The notes under the pieces are model-generated. The model ran no database searches. It had not been told where the DNA came from and saw nothing but the letters and a program-made list of their open reading frames with translations. Below are positions 46,350-53,601 of a stretch of 64,000 nt of DNA, piece after piece. The DNA lies in the NCBI GenBank assembly GCA_965206025.1, contig CBDBIU010000003.1, positions 124,001 to 188,000 of the forward strand, given 5' to 3'. Both the position numbers and the translations under genes were made by a program. This stretch comes from G963668345 sp965206025. GTDB taxonomy: Bacteria > Acidobacteriota > Terriglobia > Bryobacterales > UBA6623. The first letter of the stretch is position 1. Each line of letters opens with the position of its first letter.

Positions 46350-47543
46350 TGCGGGCCGGTGTTTTGCCGGGGGTGCTGGCCGTTTCTGCCGCCGGTATTC
46401 TTTTCACCGGCAGCGTTCAAACAGGGACCGACGGAGCCGCCACTCCTAGGATCCCGAAGAATTCGGCGGCGGGACGCTGGATGCCTTCTTGTTTGGCTCT
46501 TCCGGGTTTTTAGTGGGTGGCCAACGGGTAGCCGGCTCCTCCATCCTGCCGACCCGACGTCGCCCGCAGTCACATCGGAGCCCAAAAGGCGGCCAAGAAA
46601 TCCCCAAATACCCTACACGCCAGTCCGGTCGTGGGCAACTCGTAAAGGGAATAAGACACTGATAAACAGGGAGTTATCTCTTTGAGTGTGGCCACTGGAT
46701 GACAGTTGTGGATCTGCATTTCACAGCCTTCGGGAGACTGTACGACTACCTGCCAGCAGCCTTGCTCTACTCGTAACCCTTTGTTTATCAGTAATTCTTT
46801 TTGGCCAACGCAGTCGCCGCCCGGCCTTGGGGGCCGTAGAGTTGTCACGAAGCCCTTGAATGGCACCGAAGCAGGCTCCGGGAGGTCGGCCTCACAGTGG
46901 CGAGGGATCCGTCACTCACCGCCGCCAGCCACTAAAATCCCAGAAGAGCCTCTTGTTTAAGCTCAACGGCGACGCTACGGCCTTGGACTATTCGAGCTAT
47001 CTCGGCGGGATTTCTCCCGACGAGGGTCACGACCTTGCTCTCGACTCGGAAGGCGCCGTCTTCGTCGTCGGCACGACGATCTCTGGTAATTTCCGAACCA
47101 CGGCTGGTGCTTTGCGCACGACCAAGACGGGTGATTTTCGCGATGGTTATGTCGTCAAGTTCGGCCCATCGGGGGAGTCCCTGCTGTTCTCGACCTATCT
47201 CGGCGGAGAGGGTCACGACGAAGCCCTCGCCGTGGCGGTCGATTCAACCGGAAGCGCGCACGTCACCGGTTTTACGAACTCACAGGACGGCGTAGCCACA
47301 GCGGACGCTCAGCAAGGAAGTTTTGGGGGCCAGTTCGAGGCTTTCCTTGTGAAACTTGACACGGGGGGCGAAGTCATCGAATACGGAACGTATTGGGGCG
47401 GCTCCAGGAATGACCGGGGACAAGCCGTCGCGCTCGACGCCGCGGGCCGCGTCGCCTTGACGGGGAGAACAACCCCGCTCGATTTCCCGACGACGGAGGG
47501 CGCCTACCAAACCTCCTACGGCGGCGGAGGTTTCTTCCGCCAC
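46350..47543 (+). pseudogene. SBBP repeat protein gene, frameshifted and split by MITE copy 3
   Basis: Right of the MITE, 46951-47543 encodes clear SBBP repeats (KLNGDATALDYSSYLGG, AVDSTGSAHVTGFTNS, DTGGEVIEYGTYWGG). Left of it, GGGTLDAFLF joins exactly to KLNGD when the element and one TCTTGTTT duplication are removed, restoring the core DAFLFKLNGD. Upstream of 46450 the matching frame has a TAG and coding shifts to +2 (ILFTGSVQTGTDGAATP), so another lesion exists. Coding ends at about 47543 where a repeat end (GGTGAGAAAAGCGGGCTGG) begins. Relative of the gene at 1-1560. Confidence 0.75.
46487..46958 (+). mobile_element. ISL3-like MITE copy 3 with target duplications
   Basis: The element is 46495-46950 (456 bp), with duplication TCTTGTTT at 46487-46494 and 46951-46958. 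It differs from the others by a C-to-T change at 46715 that I could see. Same orientation as copies 1 and 2. It sits in the SBBP pseudogene. Confidence 0.93.
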
Positions 47544-47821
47544 GTGGTGAGAAAAGCGGGCTGGGCGTCCATCCGGTCGGATGCACTCGACAACCAGACT
47601 CTCCCGGAGGTCTGCGGCAGTTCGTCGGAGTCGGCGGCCAGTTCGCTCGATCCGCAAGCCGGTCCGCAACGCCGCCTAACTAACGCGTGCGTTGCATAGG
47701 TTCGTTCACCGCACCCCCGCCGCGACGCCCAGTGGACAAAACCTTCCATGTGGGCTATGGTGATTTTGGACACTCACTCGCTCGGCAAATCCTTTGGACG
47801 TGCGAGGCTTAGGAGGGAGCT

Positions 47822-48859
47822 GTGACAGCCAAGAAGGCACTTTCCCTGCCGCGTCTTGACCCGACCCGGGAAGAGGTATTTCTGAATCGCAGACGATTCG
47901 TGAAAGACTTGTCGCTCGCCGCGGCTGCGATGATGATGGCCCCTGGAGCGCAAGAAATCACAGCCCAGGACGTCTCGATGATGGATCCACTCGCCGTACC
48001 GCTGAGCCGTCCGGACGTCTTCCCCGCGAAACGAAATGCGAAGTTTGATCCCGACGGCGTCAAACTGACCGAGCGACTGGTGGCCGCGCTTCACAATAAT
48101 TTTTACGAATTCCTCCCCGGCCGGGGCGGCCCCGCGTGGCAGTTCACGGAAAAGTTCAAAATCGAACCTTGGAAAGTCGAAGTAAGCGGCGAATGCCATA
48201 AACCGCGCACCTTCGACCTCGACGATCTGTTCAAGTTCGAGCACGAAGAGAGGATCTACCACTTTCGCTGCGTGGAAACTTGGGCCATGAATATTCCCTG
48301 GACAGGGTTCCCGCTCAAGAAGCTGTTGGAGGCGGTGGAACCCAAGAGCACGGCGCGACACGTTCGCTTCATCACAGCCTTAAAGCCCAGCGAGATGCCG
48401 GGTGTAGGGGAAAAGCAGTATCCATGGCCGTACTTCGAAGCATTGCGCATGGACGAGGCCATGCACGATCTGGCGATGGTAGTAACAGGCGTTTATGGAA
48501 AACCCCTACTGAAACAGCATGGAGCGCCGGTGCGAATGATTGTTCCTTGGAAGTACGGCTACAAGTCGCCCAAGTCCATCGTGAAAATCGAACTCGTAAA
48601 GAGAAGGCCGGGGACCTTCTGGTCGGCCGGGCCCTACAAACACGAGTACGGCTACTTAAGCAACGTCAATCCGAACATACCGCACCCTCGCTGGTCGCAG
48701 ACATGGGACTACATGCTTGTGCCCAACGCCAATCCGCGAAGGGGGCCGCGACAGCCTACCGAGATCTTTAACGGCTACGGAGAGATGGTGGCGAGCCTCT
48801 ATCCGGATGAGCCCACTAGCCCGCAGAAGGCCTTAAGTCCGGGGCAGGTCGCCCGTTAG
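47822..48859 (+). CDS. msrP: Protein-methionine-sulfoxide reductase catalytic subunit MsrP
   Basis: A Tat signal (NRRRFVKDLSLAAAAMMMAPG) and the sulfite-oxidase-fold molybdopterin domain identify MsrP/YedY. The Mo-ligand cysteine is in YHFRCVETWAMNIPW (about C150), and LKQHGAPVRMIVPWKYGYKS with the C-terminal PTEIFNGYGEMVASLYP are family signatures. It repairs oxidised methionines of periplasmic proteins. The usual membrane haem partner msrQ is not adjacent. Translation begins at GTG 47822 after AGGAGGG. Confidence 0.94.
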   Translation: MTAKKALSLPRLDPTREEVFLNRRRFVKDLSLAAAAMMMAPGAQEITAQDVSMMDPLAVPLSRPDVFPAKRNAKFDPDGVKLTERLVAALHNNFYEFLPGRGGPAWQFTEKFKIEPWKVEVSGECHKPRTFDLDDLFKFEHEERIYHFRCVETWAMNIPWTGFPLKKLLEAVEPKSTARHVRFITALKPSEMPGVGEKQYPWPYFEALRMDEAMHDLAMVVTGVYGKPLLKQHGAPVRMIVPWKYGYKSPKSIVKIELVKRRPGTFWSAGPYKHEYGYLSNVNPNIPHPRWSQTWDYMLVPNANPRRGPRQPTEIFNGYGEMVASLYPDEPTSPQKALSPGQVAR

Positions 48860-48978
48860 ACGGTTCCGATGGTTAGCTAGGAGAACTTCCAATCCTACCC
48901 GGTCGACTTCTCGGGCGGCGCGTCATACCGCGGGAGACATTTCTATTGGGCCTTGACAAAAACACATAGCCCGCAGCA

Positions 48979-50541
48979 TTTTCTCATCGAAGGATGAGCC
49001 TGAAGACGGGGGTTGGGGCTTTTTGAGTCGCTGGGGCTCCTTTCGGGCTTTTTGATTTTGAGTTTTGGGAAGGGGAGAATCGTCGTCGGGGTTGTGGGAT
49101 TGTGGGAATCGCGGAGCGATTTCCAAGGGCGGTGGGAAACGAAGGGAAACCTGGTTTTGGTTTTCCTCGTTTTCCATCGCCCGTCATTTCCACAGCCCTC
49201 TTCCTGCTGTTCAGCACGGCGTGTTCGCGGAACGGAAACTGGCAAACAGCTTCTGCTTGGCTCGCTGCATCCGGCGGGCCGCCGCCGTGTCGCTTTCGGC
49301 CTGGGCAATGCGGCCCAGAGCCTCCAGCCTCTGCCCTGGCTTGAGATAGCTGGCGGCCTCGGGCAACTTCTCGAAAGATTCCCAAGGCGTCTGGTAGTGG
49401 CGGTACACCCGCTTCTGCTTGCCTTTGGCGTCGGTCTTGATCTCGGGCTGTCCGCAGGGCCGGTGGAAGTTCAAATAGGGATTGAAGTGCTGTTGGTAGA
49501 AGCGCTGGATGCGCCCCGCGTGCGGCGCCGCGATGTACGTATATCCCATGTGTTTGCGGATCACCGCGCCGTTTTTCGATTCCACCAAGCCGTTGTCGTT
49601 GGAGTGCCGCGGACGCGACTTGGTCTGTTCGATCAGCAGCTTGTTCAATAGCTTCTCCACCGTGCGATTGAGGAACTCGCTGCCGTTGTCGGAATGGAAG
49701 CCGCGGATACGAAAGGGAAACTGCTCGATCATGGCTTTCAGCAACGGCTCCAGCCAGGCTTCACTGATCGCGGGCGTGGCGCCGACCACTTGCCACTGGG
49801 TGACTTCATCCACGGCATTGATGTGGTAGACGCCCTTGACGCCATCGCGATCCCCTTGATGCACCGTATCCACTCGCAGAAAGCCGGGTTGGCCTTGCGG
49901 GTCGGGCCGGCGCCGCTCGCCGATCGACACCGCCGTGGGCCGGGTCTTGGTGAAATGCAGCCGCCGCTGGCGGTAGGCTCTGCGCCGCCGCAGGCGATAG
50001 ATCTGGGCCACCGAGATCCCCGCCAGCCGCTCGTATTCGCGCTGCTGGTACTGCTGGTATTCCCGCTCGAGGATCTTGCGCGTGGCCGGGCCGCTGAGGG
50101 TTTCGTGGGCCTCGTCCACCGCCGCCAGCAGTTCGACGTCGGCGGGCGTGTACTTGCGGGCAAAGCGATGCCGCCGGTAGCGGGCGGGTTGGAGTTCTCC
50201 GCCCTGCCGGTACTGCTGGATCAGCCGCGTGATTTGCGCCCGGCTCAGTCCGGTCATCTTGACCAGATACTGCCGCAGCAGCCCTTTGTCGGCGCGGTTT
50301 TGGCGGCTGTAGCCGTGCTGGCGAAGCGTGCGCGCCACCCACGTGTAGATCTCGGCCCGCCCTTTGCCTTTGAATCGAATCTCCTCGCTGGAGTGGAGAA
50401 ACTGCTGGATCTGTTGCAGGTTCAGCTTGCTGGTGTTTTGCACTTGGATAGTCAATTCCCAGCATGCCCACTCCCCGATCCTTCAGGCTCATCTTGTGTG
50501 AGAAACAAACTCCTCGTTCAGACTCATCTTGCATGAGACAA
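48979..50541 (-). mobile_element. Intact rve-type insertion sequence (IS481-like)
   Basis: Ends are imperfect inverted repeats: left TTTTCTCATCGAAGGATGAG (then CCTGAAGACG) and right, read inward, TTGTCTCATGCAAGATGAGT (then CTGAACG). At the right the motif is doubled: a second CACAAGATGAGCCTGAAGG lies 30 bp further in. No target duplication is obvious. About 200 bp between the left end and the transposase stop are non-coding. The termini are my inference. Confidence 0.65.
49211..50455 (-). CDS. Integrase-core (rve) transposase
   Basis: The 414-residue protein is complete. The N-terminal third holds a helix-turn-helix region (LVKMTGLSRAQITRLIQQYR), and a second basic HTH-like part follows (GISVAQIYRLRRRRAYRQ). 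The rve catalytic domain has all three acids: D in FLRVDTVHQGD, D in RGFHSDNGSEF and E in NDNGLVESKNG. The C-terminus is basic. This DDE set is that of IS481/IS3-like transposases. The likely start is TTG 50455. It appears functional. Confidence 0.9.
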   Translation of the reverse strand: MTIQVQNTSKLNLQQIQQFLHSSEEIRFKGKGRAEIYTWVARTLRQHGYSRQNRADKGLLRQYLVKMTGLSRAQITRLIQQYRQGGELQPARYRRHRFARKYTPADVELLAAVDEAHETLSGPATRKILEREYQQYQQREYERLAGISVAQIYRLRRRRAYRQRRLHFTKTRPTAVSIGERRRPDPQGQPGFLRVDTVHQGDRDGVKGVYHINAVDEVTQWQVVGATPAISEAWLEPLLKAMIEQFPFRIRGFHSDNGSEFLNRTVEKLLNKLLIEQTKSRPRHSNDNGLVESKNGAVIRKHMGYTYIAAPHAGRIQRFYQQHFNPYLNFHRPCGQPEIKTDAKGKQKRVYRHYQTPWESFEKLPEAASYLKPGQRLEALGRIAQAESDTAAARRMQRAKQKLFASFRSANTPC

Positions 50542-50620
50542 GACTCCCGCTTGCCGGAGGCGCAGGCCGATGTTACACTCTGGATACGAGGAGTTTCCAC
50601 GCGCGGAAATTGTAGCGTTT

Positions 50621-50818
50621 ATGCTTCGACCCTTGAGTTGGTGCGGACTGGGGTTGCTCACCCTGCCTTGGCAAGCTCATGCCTACATTGACCCAGGCAC
50701 CGGCAGCTATTTCCTGCAAGTTCTCGTCGCGGGAATCCTAGGAGCCTCGTTTGCCGTTAAGCACTTCTGGAAAAACCTCACGGCCTTCTTCCGAAACCTG
50801 GGTTCCAAAAAGCGATAA
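50621..50818 (+). CDS. Small membrane protein with IDPGTGS motif
   Basis: ATG 50621 opens a 65-residue protein with a short signal-like start, the motif AYIDPGTGSYFLQ and one membrane helix (FLQVLVAGILGASFAV) followed by a basic tail (FFRNLGSKKR). Small proteins with IDPGTGS are common in bacteria beside surface-polysaccharide or methyltransferase genes; their role is not known. An upstream in-frame ATG at 50570 is possible. The following methyltransferase gene starts just after it. Confidence 0.7.
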   Translation: MLRPLSWCGLGLLTLPWQAHAYIDPGTGSYFLQVLVAGILGASFAVKHFWKNLTAFFRNLGSKKR

Positions 50819-50843
50819 TTCCCCCGCTGTCAGTCGCAGGCCT

Positions 50844-52214
50844 GTGGCCAGTTCCTTCCGGGACCCAAGTGGTTTCGTGTTCCTTCGCGACGGTGTTATC
50901 TACCGGCAAGTAAACCATACCTACAGGCAACACTACGATCATTTCATTGAATCAGGCCTTTTTGACGCGCTCGTCGAACGGGGCCTTCTTATCCCCCATG
51001 TAGAGGTTAGCGCCGAATCGAGCGGGGGTGCGGAGGCTTACAAGGTTCTTCGGCCGGAGCGGGTCCCTTTCATTTCCTATCCTTACGAATGGTGTTTCAG
51101 CCAGTGGAAGGATGCGGCTCTCACCACGCTGGAGATTCAGCGGACGGCCTTCGATTTCGGCATGTGTCTCAAGGACGCCAGCGCGTTCAACATTCAGTTC
51201 GTGGCCGGCCGACCTCTGTTGATCGATACGCTGTCGCTTGAGAAGTATCGGCAGGGGACGCCCTGGATCGCCTACCGGCAATACTGTGAACACTTCCTGG
51301 CCCCCTTGGCGCTGATGGCGCGGCGAGATATTCGACTGGGAAGACTGTTTACAAACCACGTGGACGGCTTGCCGCTGGATCTCGTCAGCCGCTTGCTGCC
51401 CAACAGAACTTGGCTGCGGACGGGTCTGCTGATTCATGTCCATCTTCATGCCAAAAGCCAGCGGAGGTATGCCAACAAGGAGCGTGGCCGAACAACCGCA
51501 AAAATAGGCCGACGCGGATACCTTGGTTTGCTGGACAGCCTGAAATCGGCCACATTGGCTCAGAATTACAAACTGAAGGCTTCGGACTGGACCGAGTACT
51601 ATTCCGACAACAACTACACCGACAAGGCCGGGGAACATAAGAAGTCGCTGGTGCGGGATTTCATCCGGGAAGTGGATCCCGGGACGACTTGGGATCTCGG
51701 AGCGAACGACGGTACGTTCAGTCGCATGGCTGGGGATCAGGGCAGTCTGGCGATCTCGATCGATGCTGATTTGCCCTCCGTGGAAGCGAATTACCAGCGA
51801 TGCCGGCGGGAGAATCGGGACAACGTCTTGCCCTTGTGTGTTGACTTGACGAATCCAACCCCTGCGCTGGGGTGGGCTGGGGAAGAGCGCATGACGCTTC
51901 TTTCCAGAGGGAAGCCGGACCTGGTGTTGGCACTGGCCTTGATTCATCATCTGGCTATCGGCAATAACACGCCGCTCGAGCGCATAGCGGAACTTTTGGC
52001 GCGGATAGGCCGCCACCTAGTTGTTGAGTTTGTCCCCAAAGAAGATTCGCAACTTCAGCGCCTGTTGGCTTTTCGGGACGATGTGTTTGACCGCTATACA
52101 CGGGAGGACTTCGAGGAGGTCTTTGGCCGCTTCTTTTCCGTGCTCCGCCGCGAAGCGATCCACGAATCCGTGAGGACTCTCTACTTGATGCGGTTGAGGG
52201 ATGATCGGCCATGA
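50844..52214 (+). CDS. Class I SAM-dependent methyltransferase (NoeA-like)
   Basis: The C-terminal half is a Rossmann methyltransferase: motif I TTWDLGANDGTFSRMAG, acidic motif II AISIDADLPSVEANY, motif IV-like DLVLALALIHHLAIG and VVEFVPKEDSQLQRLL. The N-terminal half (residues 1-200: FVFLRDGVIYRQVN, ESGLFDALVERGLLIPHVEV, PYEWCFSQWKDAALTTLEIQ) matches proteins annotated as nodulation protein NoeA. The methyl acceptor is probably a glycan or lipid, inferred only from that family. GTG 50844 is preferred since a start at 50751 would overlap the small upstream gene. Confidence 0.82.
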   Translation: MASSFRDPSGFVFLRDGVIYRQVNHTYRQHYDHFIESGLFDALVERGLLIPHVEVSAESSGGAEAYKVLRPERVPFISYPYEWCFSQWKDAALTTLEIQRTAFDFGMCLKDASAFNIQFVAGRPLLIDTLSLEKYRQGTPWIAYRQYCEHFLAPLALMARRDIRLGRLFTNHVDGLPLDLVSRLLPNRTWLRTGLLIHVHLHAKSQRRYANKERGRTTAKIGRRGYLGLLDSLKSATLAQNYKLKASDWTEYYSDNNYTDKAGEHKKSLVRDFIREVDPGTTWDLGANDGTFSRMAGDQGSLAISIDADLPSVEANYQRCRRENRDNVLPLCVDLTNPTPALGWAGEERMTLLSRGKPDLVLALALIHHLAIGNNTPLERIAELLARIGRHLVVEFVPKEDSQLQRLLAFRDDVFDRYTREDFEEVFGRFFSVLRREAIHESVRTLYLMRLRDDRP

Positions 52215-52411
52215 AGAGGCAGCCGTGATTCACGCGGCGCTGTTCTCCGCGTATCCAATCGTTCGTCTCTACTTTGCGCTTGCGCGGTGCCGCTGCTACG
52301 CTGGTAGCTGTAACAATTTCGGCGCCGGCGTCCTCGTTACGGACCAGAACAAGAGCTCGCTTGGCGCCGTAACAGGATGCCCGGTTGCTGCGAACAAGAA
52401 GGGGTGAAGCC

Positions 52412-52861
52412 GTGAGTCGCCTCACAGGCAGTTCGAGAAAGCTCGCCGGGCTGTTTGTTTGCCTGGTCCTTGTTCCCGCGGATTCTTTCTTGCTCTCGCT
52501 CGCCGGCTCTCAACCGACGTGTCACGAACACGGGCAAAATTGTCGCTGTGTATTGGCTTGCAGCCGCGCTGAGCATCAGCACGCGCCCAAGCCTCAAGCC
52601 GCGGCAAGCTGTCACCGAAAGTCGATCGGAGAAGATTCCCACTTGAGCAAGGAAGTCCCGGCGCCCTCGAAGAACAAGGCTGCTTGGACAACGTGCAGCC
52701 GTCCCAAGATCGACGCTACGACGCTCGACGAGACTGTTTACCTCATCGCGGGACTGTCGATCCAAACCGACCTGACGATCGAAGATTCCGTTGACCCCGA
52801 GCCGCGTGTCGGGACCGCTCTGCTTCCCGCCGCCCCCCCCTCGCCCCCTCCCCAAGCCTGA
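52412..52861 (+). CDS. Secreted Cys/His-rich small protein
   Basis: GTG 52412 opens a protein of about 149 residues with a signal peptide (KLAGLFVCLVLVPADSFLLSL). Next comes a Cys/His cluster: TCHEHGQNCRCVLACSRAEH, then QHAPK and SCHRK. This density of C and H in an exported protein suggests metal binding. The rest is low complexity, ending in proline-rich PPSPPPQA. No known family. It precedes a TonB-dependent receptor with acidic/His-rich loops (53602-56184), with MITE copy 4 inserted between them. Confidence 0.6.
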   Translation: MSRLTGSSRKLAGLFVCLVLVPADSFLLSLAGSQPTCHEHGQNCRCVLACSRAEHQHAPKPQAAASCHRKSIGEDSHLSKEVPAPSKNKAAWTTCSRPKIDATTLDETVYLIAGLSIQTDLTIEDSVDPEPRVGTALLPAAPPSPPPQA

Positions 52862-52959
52862 AGTCCACGTATTGGTGTCGAAAGTGTGGGCGGGCATTTC
52901 CGTTTTGCCCGAGTTAGGCCGTGTGTAGTCTCCGGGCGGCCTTTGGCGTCCAAGATCTG

Positions 52960-53431
52960 GTGTTTTGGGCTCTTCTGGGATTTTAGTGGCTGGCGGCGGT
53001 GAGTGACGGATCCCTCGCCACTGTGAGGCCGACCTCCCGGAGCCTGCTTCGGTGCCATTCAAGGGCTTCGTGACAACTCTACGGCCCCCAAGGCCGGGCG
53101 GCGACTGCGTTGGCCAAAAAGAATTACTGATAAACAAAGGGTTACGAGTAGAGCAAGGCTGCTGGCAGGTAGTCGTACAGTCTCCCGAAGGCTGTGAAAT
53201 GCGGATCCACAACTGTCATCCAGTGGCCACACTCAAAGAGATAACTCCCTGTTTATCAGTGTCTTATTCCCTTTACGAGTTGCCCACGACCGGACTGGCG
53301 TGTAGGGTATTTGGGGATTTCTTGGCCGCCTTTTGGGCTCCGATGTGACTGCGGGCGACGTCGGGTCGGCAGGATGGAGGAGCCGGCTACCCGTTGGCCA
53401 CCCACTAAAAACCCGGAAGAGCCGTGTTTTG
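52960..53431 (-). mobile_element. ISL3-like MITE copy 4 (reverse orientation) with target duplications
   Basis: The element is 52968-53423 (456 bp), inverted relative to copies 1-3, with duplication GTGTTTTG at 52960-52967 and 53424-53431. It lies in the gap between the Cys/His-rich gene and the TonB receptor. A GTAGGGGCACAGCATGCTGT palindrome lies downstream at about 53538-53563. The remaining intergenic bases show nothing else. Confidence 0.93.
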
Positions 53432-53601
53432 AGATTCGTGAAGTGCGCTGGATCGCCTTTCGCGCTGCGCTGTTCAGGTATTGACAGGCATTTACTGAAT
53501 CTCGCGAATCATGGTGACATGGCCCGTCTTCAGACTGTAGGGGCACAGCATGCTGTGCCCGTGTTCCAAAGTCACTGTATTTTGCGAGTCTCAATAAGAG
53601 A

